Below, piece after piece: positions 44,246 through 56,740 of a DNA stretch of 64,000 nt. The position numbers and the translations under genes are program-made. The notes under the pieces were generated by a model. It saw only the letters and a program-made list of their open reading frames with translations, was not told the origin of the DNA and made no database searches. The stretch covers positions 30,791 to 94,790 of the forward strand of contig JAEFAR010000004.1 in the NCBI GenBank assembly GCA_016287675.1. Reading direction: 5' to 3'. Numbering within the stretch: the first letter of the stretch is position 1; every line of letters begins with the position of its first letter. The DNA comes from Lachnospiraceae bacterium. Its GTDB lineage: Bacteria; Bacillota; Clostridia; Lachnospirales; Lachnospiraceae.

Positions 44246-45616
44246 TCAGTCAAGTATATCTGTGATATCATCCAGACCCTTTACGGTGGTAACGATGATC
44301 ACCGTATCGTTAAGCTGGATCATGTCGTTTCCGGAAGGAGTAATGAATTTCTTTCCGCGGACGATGGACGCCACCAGGATCGAAGGCTTGATCTTCAGAT
44401 CCGCAAGGGGAACATTCAGAACCTCGTTCTCTTCGGAAATGGAGAATTCCAGTGCTTCTACTTTGCCGTCCATGAGCTCGTAGAGAGCTTCGACACTTGA
44501 ACCGCTGTCCCGTCCCATTGAAGCGCGGACATGCTGAAGGATGTATTCCGCGGTGAGCTGTCTGGGAACGACAATGCTTCCGAGAGGGAGGGAGGCGATG
44601 ATCTCGTCCTTTTCCAGCTTCTGGATCCTGGTGATCTGTTTGCACTCGGGAGCCACCTTGTTTGCGTAGAGTGACAGGAAAATGTTCTCTTCGTCAACGG
44701 TTGTGAGGGCAACAAAAGCATCCATGTTTTCGAGACCGTTTTCCAGCAGGGTGTCTCTGTTTTCCGCGTCTCCGTTAATGACCTCCGCCCGTGAAGAAAG
44801 CTGGGAACTGAGGACCTCGCACCGATTGCGGTCAAATTCTATGATCTTGACGTTGATCCCCGCATCGGAGAGCATTTCCGCAAGGTAGTATCCTGTTGTG
44901 CCTCCGCCGGCGATCATTACATTTTTTATGGTTTTTAAAGAAGAGTTGCTTACGCTGTTGTAAAATGTGGAGATATATGCCTTGGGAAGGATCACGGAGA
45001 TCATGTCTCCCGCAGAGAGTACCGTGCTTCCGTTGGGGATGGAAACATTCCCCTCATGAACGAGAATGCATATAAGGACTTTACGGTCGAACTTCTTTGA
45101 AACATCAGCAACCTTCATCCCGTTCAAAATGGAATCTTCCGTAACCTTGACCTTAAGCAGTTCTATGCGTCCGTTGGCAAAAGCATCCACTTCCAAAGCG
45201 TTGGGGATGCTGATAAGGCTGTAGATCTCCTTGGCAGCGGCAAGCTCCGGGTTGATGACCATGGACATTCCGATGGCGTTTTTGAAGAAATTGCGCTCGG
45301 GAAGGTACTCGGGCTTTCTGACTCTGGCAATGGTAGAACAGTTGGGGTTTGCCTTCTTTGCAATCATGCAGCTGATCATGTTCATTTCATCTTCGCTGGT
45401 AACGGCGATGAGAATGTCTGCATTTTTCACACCGGCTTCCCTGAGAGCGGAAAATGTGGTTCCGTTTCCTACAACGGCCTGAATGTCAAGGTTTGCAAGA
45501 GGAGCCTGCAGCTTGTTCTCGTCCGAATCCACCAGGGTGACGTCATGGTTTTCTTTTGACAGATGTTCGGCGATGATGTAGCCCACTCGTCCGCATCCAA
45601 CAATAATCACGTTCAT
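44246..45616 (-). CDS. trkA: Trk system potassium regulatory subunit TrkA
   Basis: Cytoplasmic NAD(H)-binding gating subunit, 456 residues, containing two RCK halves: the Rossmann motifs GCGRVGYIIAEHL at 7-19 and GGGTTGYYLAEML near 235, each followed by a TrkA-C domain. First gene of the minus-strand operon with a clear promoter. Confidence 0.94.
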   Translation of the reverse strand: MNVIIVGCGRVGYIIAEHLSKENHDVTLVDSDENKLQAPLANLDIQAVVGNGTTFSALREAGVKNADILIAVTSEDEMNMISCMIAKKANPNCSTIARVRKPEYLPERNFFKNAIGMSMVINPELAAAKEIYSLISIPNALEVDAFANGRIELLKVKVTEDSILNGMKVADVSKKFDRKVLICILVHEGNVSIPNGSTVLSAGDMISVILPKAYISTFYNSVSNSSLKTIKNVMIAGGGTTGYYLAEMLSDAGINVKIIEFDRNRCEVLSSQLSSRAEVINGDAENRDTLLENGLENMDAFVALTTVDEENIFLSLYANKVAPECKQITRIQKLEKDEIIASLPLGSIVVPRQLTAEYILQHVRASMGRDSGSSVEALYELMDGKVEALEFSISEENEVLNVPLADLKIKPSILVASIVRGKKFITPSGNDMIQLNDTVIIVTTVKGLDDITDILD

Positions 45617-45656
45617 ATATCTTTCTCGTATCCTTTTTTGTGTATATATTTAAAAC

Positions 45657-45685
45657 ATTATATCACGTTGACATGTTTGGGGCAA
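45657..45685 (-). promoter_or_regulatory. Promoter of trkA-trkH operon
   Basis: On the minus strand TTGCCC (45685-45680), 17-base spacer and TATAAT (45662-45657), about 40 bases before the trkA start. Confidence 0.75.
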
Positions 45686-45749
45686 GTGAAACGAAAACGG
45701 TACAAACCACTCTGTTTTCGGACTTGTTTAACAAAGTTTTAATACCTTT

Positions 45750-45777
45750 TTGACGGAAAGTGTGTTAGAATTATGTT
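45750..45777 (+). promoter_or_regulatory. Probable ATP synthase operon promoter
   Basis: TTGACG at 45750-45755, 16-base spacer, TATGTT at 45772-45777, about 55 bases before the first gene of the operon. The -10 is imperfect. Confidence 0.5.
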
Positions 45778-45837
45778 AATGTGCTTGAATTGTAAGCTGC
45801 GGACGGTTTCAGACCCTGAAAAAAAGAAAGAGGCATT

Positions 45838-46134
45838 ATGAAAAACACCATAGGAAAATCTCTTACAATGATACTGCAGATAGGGATTACAATGATGGTA
45901 CCCATCTTCCTGTGCGTTGTCATCGCTGTCTGGCTGAACTCTTTGCTGGACACTGTGCTGTTTATGCCGATATTTCTTATCCTCGGGATCGGAGCCGCAT
46001 TCAGAAATGCCTGGCTTCTTGTAAAAAGCTACACTAAAAACGACAAATCCACCGAAGCTGAAGCGAATCGTGAGATCCGGAGGCTCAGGGGAGAGGCCGA
46101 AAAGAAAAAGAAGAGCAAAGGGCAACAGCCGTAG
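45838..46134 (+). CDS. atpZ: AtpZ/AtpI-type ATP synthase accessory membrane protein
   Basis: 98 residues with two transmembrane helices (about 10-32 and 38-60) and a basic, charged tail. Small two-helix proteins of this type head ATP synthase operons in many Firmicutes and are linked to Mg2+ supply or c-ring assembly (family knowledge). Ribosome site AAAGAGG. First gene of the operon. Confidence 0.75.
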   Translation: MKNTIGKSLTMILQIGITMMVPIFLCVVIAVWLNSLLDTVLFMPIFLILGIGAAFRNAWLLVKSYTKNDKSTEAEANREIRRLRGEAEKKKKSKGQQP

Positions 46135-46152
46135 GCTTACCGGGGGTTGTGA

Positions 46153-46590
46153 ATGAAAAAAAGATTCATGGATGTGTTTTCCGATAAGGGCAAAAGAACA
46201 GCGTTTGATCTTGTTGCAGGGATTGTTCTGTATGACCTTTCGGCGCTGGTGATCGGAGCAGCGGTCAGACTTTTTTTTGATTTCAGCTACATGCCATATG
46301 CCCTGGGGATCATGGCAGGGATGGCGGTTGCGGTGTTTATGGTAATTCACATGTATGCGGTGCTTGAAAAAGCCGTTCTGTGTGACAAAAAGCAGGCAAA
46401 GACAAAAACAAAACTTGGAGCACTTTTGCGCATGGCAGTAATGGTGGCCGTGCTCATCCTGTCGGCATTGCTCCCCCAATTTGTTTCCATGTTGGGAGTG
46501 ATCATCGGGATTTTGGCACTGAAGATTGCGGCATTAACTCAGCCGTTGATCGATAGATTTGTTTCTAAATTCGTGAAGAAGGAGGAATAG
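46153..46590 (+). CDS. atpI: ATP synthase I-like membrane protein
   Basis: 145 residues with four hydrophobic segments (about 18-40, 45-66, 95-112 and 113-132) and a basic N-terminus, placed directly before atpB, which is the position and shape of AtpI (UncI). Sequence match to the family is weak by eye. AtpI assists assembly of the c ring. Confidence 0.7.
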   Translation: MKKRFMDVFSDKGKRTAFDLVAGIVLYDLSALVIGAAVRLFFDFSYMPYALGIMAGMAVAVFMVIHMYAVLEKAVLCDKKQAKTKTKLGALLRMAVMVAVLILSALLPQFVSMLGVIIGILALKIAALTQPLIDRFVSKFVKKEE

Positions 46591-46593
46591 AAA

Positions 46594-47367
46594 GTGGTTT
46601 TAGCAGGGAACGCGACCCGAATCGCAGGTGAACTGTTGACCAAAGCCGCGGCGGAAGAGGAAGAACTTCAGCTGGGCGTCAACGGTCTCATCAAACTAAA
46701 TATATTCGGGCATACGGCTTGGATCACCACGACCCACGTCAACATTCTGATCATTCTGGCGGTCATTTGCATTCTTGCACTGATAGCCAACAGAAAGATC
46801 AAGAAGATCGACGAGGATACGGTACCCGGCCCATTCCTTAACATTGTCGAGACCATCGTTGAACTGATCGACGGCTTGACAAGGAATAACATGGGCGAAA
46901 AGCACGGAGCAAAATTCTCGAACTACATCGGAACCTTGTTTGTGTATCTCATCTTTGCAAACCTTTCCGGACTGTTCGGACTCAGAGCTCCCACGGCGGA
47001 CTACGGCGTGCCTTTGGGACTTGCTTTGATTACATTTGGTATCATTCATTACAATGGTTTCAAATATGAAAAAGCAGGGCACATCACAAAACTTTTCAAG
47101 CCTGTCGTACTTACGCCCATCAACATTATCGGAGAAATCGCAACACCCATGTCCATGTCTTTGCGTCTCTTCGGTAACGTAATGAGCGGAACCGTAATGC
47201 TCGGGCTTCTTTACGGATTGCTTCCGAAATTACTGAAGCTTTTCATATGGCCCGGATTCGGCTTCTTGCATGCATACTTTGACATATTCTCCGGTGCAAT
47301 CCAGTCATATGTTTTTGCTATGCTTACCATGGTCTTCACGGCACAGTGCTTTGGAGATGAGAACTAA
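46594..47367 (+). CDS. atpB: ATP synthase subunit a
   Basis: Membrane stator subunit forming the ion half-channels, 257 residues with five to six helices. GTG start, eight bases after a strong AAGGAGG. The essential Arg is in SLRLFGNVMSG near 191-197 and the late AIQSYVFAMLTMVF motif is present. An unusual 30-residue N-terminal extension precedes the first helix. Confidence 0.94.
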   Translation: MVLAGNATRIAGELLTKAAAEEEELQLGVNGLIKLNIFGHTAWITTTHVNILIILAVICILALIANRKIKKIDEDTVPGPFLNIVETIVELIDGLTRNNMGEKHGAKFSNYIGTLFVYLIFANLSGLFGLRAPTADYGVPLGLALITFGIIHYNGFKYEKAGHITKLFKPVVLTPINIIGEIATPMSMSLRLFGNVMSGTVMLGLLYGLLPKLLKLFIWPGFGFLHAYFDIFSGAIQSYVFAMLTMVFTAQCFGDEN

Positions 47368-47407
47368 AAACGAATAACGAAAGAAAAACAATCAGGAGGA
47401 AGAAATT

Positions 47408-47674
47408 ATGAGTAATATTACAGACAGAGGATTAATCTTAGCTTGCTCAGCTATCGGTGCGGGACTCGCAATGATCCCCGGTATCGGACCCGGTGTAGGT
47501 CAGGGTATCGCAGCCGGTCTCGGTGCCAATGCTGTAGGACGTAATCCCGGAGCAAAGGGCGACATCATGTCAACCATGCTTCTCGGACAGGCCGTAGCAG
47601 AAACAACAGGTCTTTACGGCTTTGCTACAGCCATCATCCTTATGTTTGCCAACCCGCTTATCGGAAAGCTTTGA
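47408..47674 (+). CDS. atpE: ATP synthase subunit c (Na+-type signature)
   Basis: Rotor-ring proteolipid, 88 residues, two helices joined by the RNPGAKGD loop. Helix 1 carries GIGPGVGQG and helix 2 [12 protein letters not shown]. The set of Gln in helix 1 plus Glu-Thr and Tyr in helix 2 matches the Na+-coordinating residues known from Ilyobacter tartaricus, so this enzyme is predicted to use Na+ rather than H+. Strong AGGAGG ribosome site fits high demand for c subunits. Confidence 0.93.
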   Translation: MSNITDRGLILACSAIGAGLAMIPGIGPGVGQGIAAGLGANAVGRNPGAKGDIMSTMLLGQAVAETTGLYGFATAIILMFANPLIGKL

Positions 47675-47702
47675 TCCAAAATAAACTTTGAAGGAGGCCG
47701 AA

Positions 47703-48251
47703 ATGTACCATTTAGCAATATTGGAAAGTACTGTTGACAACAGAATTTTCGGACTCGATTTTCAATTGGGCTTTGATGCATTTGTACAAATGCTCGCGGT
47801 CGGTTTTCTGTTCTTTTTCCTTTCCTATGTTCTGTGGAATCCCGCAAGGAACATGCTTAACAAGCGCAAGGAAAAGATAAAGAACGAAATGGAAACAGCC
47901 AAGGCTGATATGGCAAAGGCCATGTCTTTAAAGAGCGAATATGAGAAAAAGCTTCAGAACGCTGACAAGGATGTTGACGAGATCCTTTCCGAGGGCAGAA
48001 AGAAAGCCCTCGCCCGTGAGAATCAGATTGTAGATGAGGCAAACGAGGAAGCAAGGAAGATCCGTGAACGCGCCGAACGTGAAATCGAACTGGAAAAGAG
48101 TAAAGTCAAAGACGAAGTTAAGCATGAGATGATCAATGTGGCAAGCGCCATTGCAGGTAAGTTTGTTGCAAAGGAGCTTGATGAAAAGGAACAGGCTAAA
48201 CTAATCGATGACACACTTGAGGAAATGGGTGAGAATACATGGCAAAGCTGA
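47703..48251 (+). CDS. atpF: ATP synthase subunit b
   Basis: Peripheral-stalk subunit, 182 residues: one membrane helix (about 28-50) then a long charged coiled coil (60-165). Start ATG 47703 is chosen because GGAGG lies just before it; an in-frame TTG at 47688 overlaps that ribosome site. The end overlaps atpH by 13 bases. Confidence 0.93.
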   Translation: MYHLAILESTVDNRIFGLDFQLGFDAFVQMLAVGFLFFFLSYVLWNPARNMLNKRKEKIKNEMETAKADMAKAMSLKSEYEKKLQNADKDVDEILSEGRKKALARENQIVDEANEEARKIRERAEREIELEKSKVKDEVKHEMINVASAIAGKFVAKELDEKEQAKLIDDTLEEMGENTWQS

Positions 48252-48787
48252 TATCAAATACATACGCAGAGGCTTTGTTTGAACTGGCTGCAGAAGAAAA
48301 CAAAATAGACGACCTTTACGCACAGATTGATATGCTTGAAAAGCTTTTCTCGGAAAATCCCGATTTCATTAAACTGCTGACCCATCCGCAGATCACTGCG
48401 GAAGAAAAGATCACAACACTTGAGAAAACCCTTAAGGGAAGAGTGGACGATGAGATCGTCGGACTTTTAAGAGTTGTGACCTTAAAGGACAGGGCAGGTG
48501 AGATCAACGCCATATTCGATAATTTCCGTGCGAAGGTTTACGATCACAAAAAGATCGGTGTTGTTTATGTATCCTCCGCAACAGGACTCAATGAAGCCCA
48601 GAAAAAGAAGATCGAGGCAAAGCTGCTTAAGACGACAGGTTTTAAGAGCCTTGAAACACATTATTCCGTTGACGAAAGGCTTGTCGGCGGCATGGTGATC
48701 CGTATCGGAGACAGAGTTGTGGATTCTTCGGTCAGATCCAAGATAGAAAAGATGACCTCGGAGCTCCGTAAAGTGAGCCTGAGTTAG
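48239..48787 (+). CDS. atpH: ATP synthase subunit delta
   Basis: Connects the peripheral stalk to the F1 head. 182 residues of the OSCP/delta family with YAEALFELA at 8-16 and the C-terminal DERLVGGMVIRIGDRVVDSSVRSK. Overlaps atpF. Confidence 0.93.
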   Translation: MAKLISNTYAEALFELAAEENKIDDLYAQIDMLEKLFSENPDFIKLLTHPQITAEEKITTLEKTLKGRVDDEIVGLLRVVTLKDRAGEINAIFDNFRAKVYDHKKIGVVYVSSATGLNEAQKKKIEAKLLKTTGFKSLETHYSVDERLVGGMVIRIGDRVVDSSVRSKIEKMTSELRKVSLS

Positions 48788-48805
48788 ATGTGTAAAGAAA
48801 AATGA

Positions 48806-50329
<1,524 letters not shown>

Positions 50330-50343
50330 GGAGCGTGACGTAA

Positions 50344-51207
50344 ATGGCTTCGATGAGAGACATTAAAAGAAGAAAACAAAGCATTCAGAGCACGGGGCAG
50401 ATAACCAAGGCTATGAAGCTTGTCTCCACTGTTAAGCTGCAGAAGTCCAAGAACAAGGCGGAAGAGACAAAGCCGTATTTCAGGCATATGTACGCTGCAA
50501 TGTCCGAGATCCTTGCCAAGTCCGGAAACATAGATCATCCCTTCCTTAAGGGTGACCCTTCAAAGAAGAAAGGAATTATTGTTATTTCTTCCAACAGAGG
50601 ACTTGCGGGAGGATATAATTCCAATATCGTAAAGCTTGTAATGAGTTCCGGCGTTTCCAAAGAGGACTGCGTGATCTACGCTGTCGGAAAAAAAGGAAAG
50701 GATGTTCTTGCAAGACGCGGTTATGAGATCGCCGAGGATTATTCCGAAGTTATGGGAGGACCGGTCTTTAACGATGCGATCCTTATCGGAAGAAAGGTTG
50801 TTCAGGACTTTAACGACGGAAAGATCGGAGAGATCTACCTCGCCTACACGGACTTTAAGAACACAGTGAGTCACATCCCCACATTTTCACAGCTCCTTCC
50901 CGTAAAAAGGACAGAGGCAGTGGAAGAGGAAAGTGAAAACGACAAGCTTCTGTTCATGAATTATGAACCGGAAGCCGAAGAAGCTTTGTCTATGATCATT
51001 CCGCTCTATATCAATTCCATGATATACGGTGGTCTGATGCAGGCATTCGCCAGTGAAAACGGTGCCAGAATGCAGGCAATGGATTCTGCTACAAACAATG
51101 CTACCGAGATGATCTCAGACCTGACTCTTAAATTCAATCGCGCCCGTCAGAGCGCCATTACTCAGGAGATCACGGAGATCGTCGGCGGTGCAAATGCAAT
51201 AAGCTGA
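50344..51207 (+). CDS. atpG: ATP synthase subunit gamma
   Basis: Central rotor shaft, 287 residues. N-terminal RDIKRRKQSIQSTGQITKAM and C-terminal ATNNATEMISDLTLKFNRARQ.AITQEITEIVGGA helices form the coiled coil. Fifteen bases after atpA. Confidence 0.95.
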   Translation: MASMRDIKRRKQSIQSTGQITKAMKLVSTVKLQKSKNKAEETKPYFRHMYAAMSEILAKSGNIDHPFLKGDPSKKKGIIVISSNRGLAGGYNSNIVKLVMSSGVSKEDCVIYAVGKKGKDVLARRGYEIAEDYSEVMGGPVFNDAILIGRKVVQDFNDGKIGEIYLAYTDFKNTVSHIPTFSQLLPVKRTEAVEEESENDKLLFMNYEPEAEEALSMIIPLYINSMIYGGLMQAFASENGARMQAMDSATNNATEMISDLTLKFNRARQSAITQEITEIVGGANAIS

Positions 51208-51210
51208 TAA

Positions 51211-52623
<1,413 letters not shown>

Positions 52624-52634
52624 GAGGTAGTGCC

Positions 52635-53054
52635 ATGGCAGATGACAGTAAACTCCTGAAACTTCGCGTGATCAGCCCTGACAGGATCTTCTTCGAGGGA
52701 GATACTGATTTTGTGGAGCTCAGAACCTCCGAAGGCGAGATCGGTGTTTACAAAGCACACATCCCTCTGACTGCTATTCTTGTTCCGGGACTTTTAAAGA
52801 TCCATCTTGACGGTAAAGTTAAGATCGCCGCTCTTCACAACGGCTTTGTGGAGATCCTGCCGGACAGCATCACTGTCCTTGCCGAATCCGCCGAATGGCC
52901 CGAAGAGATCGACATCGAGCGTGCGCAGAATGCAAAGAAGCGTGCGGAAGACAGACTCAGGAGCGGAGACGAGAATGTTAATGTGGCAAGAGCGGAGCTT
53001 GCGCTTCGTAAGGCACTCATTCGTATCGAAGCATCCGGATTTTCGGAAAAATAA
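52635..53054 (+). CDS. atpC: ATP synthase subunit epsilon
   Basis: 139-residue F1 rotor subunit with an N-terminal beta barrel (EGEIGVYKAHIPLTAIL) and a C-terminal helical pair (IERAQNAKKRAEDRL). Last gene of the operon, followed by a strong terminator. Confidence 0.94.
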   Translation: MADDSKLLKLRVISPDRIFFEGDTDFVELRTSEGEIGVYKAHIPLTAILVPGLLKIHLDGKVKIAALHNGFVEILPDSITVLAESAEWPEEIDIERAQNAKKRAEDRLRSGDENVNVARAELALRKALIRIEASGFSEK

Positions 53055-53059
53055 AAATA

Positions 53060-53095
53060 TCGCTGTAGGCATATGCTTACAGCGAATTTTTTTTT
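53060..53095 (+). terminator. Terminator of ATP synthase operon
   Basis: TCGCTGTA and TACAGCGA (53060-53067, 53078-53085) enclose a GCATATGC palindrome and are followed by nine T. The T-run overlaps the end of the convergent gene at 53094. Confidence 0.95.
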
Positions 53096-55517
53096 ATCTG
53101 TCCGTTATCACCCAGAACACATTTCCGTTCAGTCTCAATTCTTCCGTGAGGAATTCGATCGGATCGGAAGTTTCGAGACCCGTATCTCTGTCAATGTAAG
53201 TAATGAAGTAGGGTGTGTACTCCGTAATGATTATCACTCTGTCGGGGGAGGGCATTGCGTACACCGGCAGATCCTTGTAAACATAGTACAGAACCTCTGA
53301 AAGTGTTGCGCCGGTGAGGGAAATGGTATCGGAAAATCCGTTAGCCAGATATCCCTTTGCGGTCTCCACGGTGGCTTTTGAAACAGAAGCATTTTTGTTC
53401 ATTACGCCTCTTTCCCAAATGGGGAATCCGCTGCTGTCTGTGACCACACCGATGTTTTCGATGCTGTCGGCGAGCTTGATGGCTTCCGTCAGATTGTTTC
53501 TGATCCCCAGGATCTCTCCGTAGGAATAGATCTCGTACTGCCCGACATTTGTTTCAAGGGCATCGATCCTTACTGTGGTGCTGGATGCGATGACAGTGAT
53601 CTTGGCGCTTCCGACCTGAGGAAGCGCATTAAGGTAGTAGCCGTAAGGAAGGGAGATGTAGTACTCATCCATCATCTTCTTTGTGACGCGGACGTCAATG
53701 GAAAAGCTGTCAGTGTTCTTTTCGTTGTAGATCAGAATGTAATCGTCCGGGGCAGGCACAAGTCCCTCATCATCCGCACCTTTTTTGACACGGTAAAGAT
53801 GAATGGATGTATCCGTTGCTTCCGCATCGGTAATGAAGCAGTCATCCGAGGTGTAATCCTTAAGGATCGTCTCATCTTTGTTCATGATACAAAGATTGGT
53901 CACGGGATAGTAGACGGTACCGTCGGAGTAGCGTGCCGTGTCCGCAGTATGTCCAAGGCCGCACACCATGTTGGCACCGATGGAATCAAAGAGCAGGAGC
54001 ACGTCGAATCCCTCTTTACGAATGGGTTTTATATAGTCCTTTTCGGGGAAAAGGATAAAGATCTCCGATGGATTGGCATCTTCCTGCCATGCATAGTAGG
54101 ACTCCTCGCGACAGAATACGCTTGAAACGATGGGGGCTTCCGATAAGGTCAGCAGGCTTCCGGTGGTCAGGTTGTAGGAATAGAGTGTTTCATAAGCCGT
54201 AAAGTAGAATATATCTGATGTGTTCAGGTAGGCAAAGCCTCCCATTTCCGCACGCATATGCTGGAAGGGCTCTGAAATGGGAATGTAGATAAGCTCTTTG
54301 ATCCTGTTTTCCGATCTGTAGTAATCGTAAAGTAAAACACCGGTTTTTCCTTCGTATTCACCGTTGTTAAAGTAACCGTAGACCATAAAAGCCACATCCC
54401 CGTTTTCATCCATTCGGAGGATCTTGATCTCATGCTGGTCATAGACGTCCGACGGAGTCTTGCTGCCCTTGTCCATTGAGAAGACGGTGATGATCTCATT
54501 TTCCGCTACATTATAATAGTAGAGGGTATGGTTCCTTACAAAGCACATCATGCTGTTGTCGGAGGTGGAAAAAATGTCTGCGGATCTTGAAGAAGAGATG
54601 CCCAGCTTCAGCTGATCCATTGCAATACTTGCCAGGGCGGGATCAAAAGAGGCTTCCAGATCTCTTTCGTAATTCATGAGGAAGACGTAATTGCTTCCGA
54701 TGTTTACTCTGAATTTCTCGGTCACAAGATAAGTTTCAGATCCCGAGTCCGTTTCCATTACAACTGAGTAGGTCAGTCTTGCCACCATTATGTACTTGTA
54801 AAGCTCGGTAATGGTGATGGTCACATCGGAAACAAGGGCGGGCTTCAGGTCTCCCCAGCAGACCATGTAGTAGGAATCATAGATGTCCACATGTGAGTAG
54901 GTGGTACCCTCATCACGGTAAGTACTTTCAAGATAAGGGATGACAAATTCAAGATTTTTGTTCCTGCAGGCTTCCGAGAAGTTAAGAACGAAATTGACTT
55001 TTTCGTTAAAGAAAGCTTCATCGTATTGTTTGAAGCGGTAATAGTAATAGATCCTTCTGCTTTCTGAAGTGATCAGGATCAGCTCCGTTACGTATTCCCT
55101 GGCGGGAATGATCTCGCATTCAAGCTTCAGTCTTGTGTTTTTGCCTCCGTCAGTGTAATCGAAAGCACTGATCTGTCCTTCAGCCACATTTTCGCCTGTG
55201 GCAGTGTCGTAAACGTTATAGAGAAGCTTTCTGACATCGGACTCGCGTTCGTTGATAATAAGCTTTACGGCCTTGTCCTCCTCGAGAGAGACAAAGCTTT
55301 CACGTACCGAAAGAGGATTTAGTTCGGCAGTGTAACCATACAGCCTGTTCACTGTTACTCCGTCGCTCTCAAGGGATACGATGGGAAGTCGACAGCCTTC
55401 GGGATCCGTCACCTCCACCTGTTCATCTGACATGGTTTCGGTCATCCTGCTTCCGAAAAAGAACAAAGCTGCTATAAACAATGCTATAAAGTATATGCTC
55501 TTAATAAAGTATTTCAT
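53094..55517 (-). CDS. Membrane-anchored extracellular protein of unknown function (807 aa)
   Basis: One transmembrane helix at residues 5-21, no lipobox, so the rest faces outward. The remaining ~780 residues are rich in beta-forming, Tyr-dense stretches; about 330-600 read like repeated four-strand blades of a propeller (e.g. HTLYYYNVAENEIITVFSM, YETLYSYNLTTGSLLTLSE). The last 120 residues contain VYYVYKDLPVYAMPSPDR and YTPYFITYIDRDTG, recalling C39-like peptidase folds, but no clear catalytic triad is visible. No family recognised. It is monocistronic and convergent with atpC. Confidence 0.75.
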   Translation of the reverse strand: MKYFIKSIYFIALFIAALFFFGSRMTETMSDEQVEVTDPEGCRLPIVSLESDGVTVNRLYGYTAELNPLSVRESFVSLEEDKAVKLIINERESDVRKLLYNVYDTATGENVAEGQISAFDYTDGGKNTRLKLECEIIPAREYVTELILITSESRRIYYYYRFKQYDEAFFNEKVNFVLNFSEACRNKNLEFVIPYLESTYRDEGTTYSHVDIYDSYYMVCWGDLKPALVSDVTITITELYKYIMVARLTYSVVMETDSGSETYLVTEKFRVNIGSNYVFLMNYERDLEASFDPALASIAMDQLKLGISSSRSADIFSTSDNSMMCFVRNHTLYYYNVAENEIITVFSMDKGSKTPSDVYDQHEIKILRMDENGDVAFMVYGYFNNGEYEGKTGVLLYDYYRSENRIKELIYIPISEPFQHMRAEMGGFAYLNTSDIFYFTAYETLYSYNLTTGSLLTLSEAPIVSSVFCREESYYAWQEDANPSEIFILFPEKDYIKPIRKEGFDVLLLFDSIGANMVCGLGHTADTARYSDGTVYYPVTNLCIMNKDETILKDYTSDDCFITDAEATDTSIHLYRVKKGADDEGLVPAPDDYILIYNEKNTDSFSIDVRVTKKMMDEYYISLPYGYYLNALPQVGSAKITVIASSTTVRIDALETNVGQYEIYSYGEILGIRNNLTEAIKLADSIENIGVVTDSSGFPIWERGVMNKNASVSKATVETAKGYLANGFSDTISLTGATLSEVLYYVYKDLPVYAMPSPDRVIIITEYTPYFITYIDRDTGLETSDPIEFLTEELRLNGNVFWVITDR

Positions 55518-55639
55518 ATTAACCCTTTGATCCTAATGTGATGAAGAGACGCCTTCCGTATCACAGCGGTCAGAAGGAGCCGGTCTTCAGTATATCACAT
55601 TCCGTACGAGGGATAAACATAAAGTTTCAACGGTAAGAC

Positions 55640-55668
55640 TTGATAAGAAATCCTTACAGTGATAAAAT
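55640..55668 (+). promoter_or_regulatory. Promoter of GT2 gene
   Basis: TTGATA at 55640-55645, 17-base spacer, TAAAAT at 55663-55668, about 55 bases before the start codon. Confidence 0.7.
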
Positions 55669-55723
55669 AAAGTGCTGCTATTTTGATTGAAATAAAGTTA
55701 TAAAGATAATGAGAGGTTGAATA

Positions 55724-56740
55724 ATGAAACTATTGTCAATTGCGATCCCGTGCTACAATTCAGCGGCATATATGGCTCATGCTGTAGAGTCTGCGCTTGC
55801 CGGCGGAGAAGATGTTGAAGTTTTGATAGTGGATGACGGTTCATCCGATGATACATATAAGATCGGTCTTTCCTATGCCGAGAAGTACCCTACCTGCGTC
55901 AAGGTCATACACAAGGAAAACGGTGGGCATGGAAGCGCCGTAAATGCGGGACTTGAGGAAGCTGAAGGACTCTATTTTAAGGTCTGCGACTCTGATGACT
56001 GGTTCAAGGAGAGCGCCTATCTAAAGGCGCTTGCAGTACTTCGAGAGATGGTTTCCAACGGGACAGCGCTGGATATGCTTATATGCAATTATGTGTATGA
56101 AAAGGTGGGAGAGAGCAAAAAGAAAGTGATCAACTACCGTTCGGCATTTCCTACGGATCGCATTTTTACATGGGATGAAGTTGGGCATTTTAAGACAGGG
56201 CAGTACATCCTCATGCACTCGGTGATCTACCGTACAAAAATGCTGAGAGAGTGCGGTCTGAAGCTTCCGGAACATTGCTTCTACGTTGACAACATCTACG
56301 TCTACTACCCGCTTCCCTATGTTAAGTCCATGTACTATCTTGATGAGAATCTCTACCGTTATTTTATCGGAAGAGATGACCAGTCTGTCAGCGAGGCGAA
56401 CATGATGAAACGTATCGATCAGCAGCTGAAGGTGAACAAGCTGATGATCGAGATGTATGATCTCACAAAGATCAAAAACAAGAGACTCAGGATCTATATG
56501 ACCAAGTATCTTGGCATAATGATGACCATTTCTTCGGTATTCCTCATGAAGCTGGGGGATGAGGAGAGTGAGAACAAGAAAAATGAACTTTGGGATTTCT
56601 TAAAGCAAAAAAACAGGCACCTTTACAACCGTATCAGTGCCACTTTCCTGGGCACGGCATGTAAGACAAGGAGCCGTGCGGGACAGGAGATCGTTAAAGC
56701 CGGCTACGTGGTAGCCAACAAGATATTCAAGTTTAATTAA
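55724..56740 (+). CDS. Family 2 glycosyltransferase
   Basis: 338 residues. The GT-A fold is shown by SIAIPCYNSAAYM at the start, VLIVDDGSSDDT near 36-47 and the DXD-like CDSDDWF near 88-94. No clear transmembrane helices, so it acts at the cytoplasmic membrane face on nucleotide sugars. Acceptor unknown. Its stop overlaps by four bases the stop of the convergent PAP2 gene. Confidence 0.9.
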   Translation: MKLLSIAIPCYNSAAYMAHAVESALAGGEDVEVLIVDDGSSDDTYKIGLSYAEKYPTCVKVIHKENGGHGSAVNAGLEEAEGLYFKVCDSDDWFKESAYLKALAVLREMVSNGTALDMLICNYVYEKVGESKKKVINYRSAFPTDRIFTWDEVGHFKTGQYILMHSVIYRTKMLRECGLKLPEHCFYVDNIYVYYPLPYVKSMYYLDENLYRYFIGRDDQSVSEANMMKRIDQQLKVNKLMIEMYDLTKIKNKRLRIYMTKYLGIMMTISSVFLMKLGDEESENKKNELWDFLKQKNRHLYNRISATFLGTACKTRSRAGQEIVKAGYVVANKIFKFN

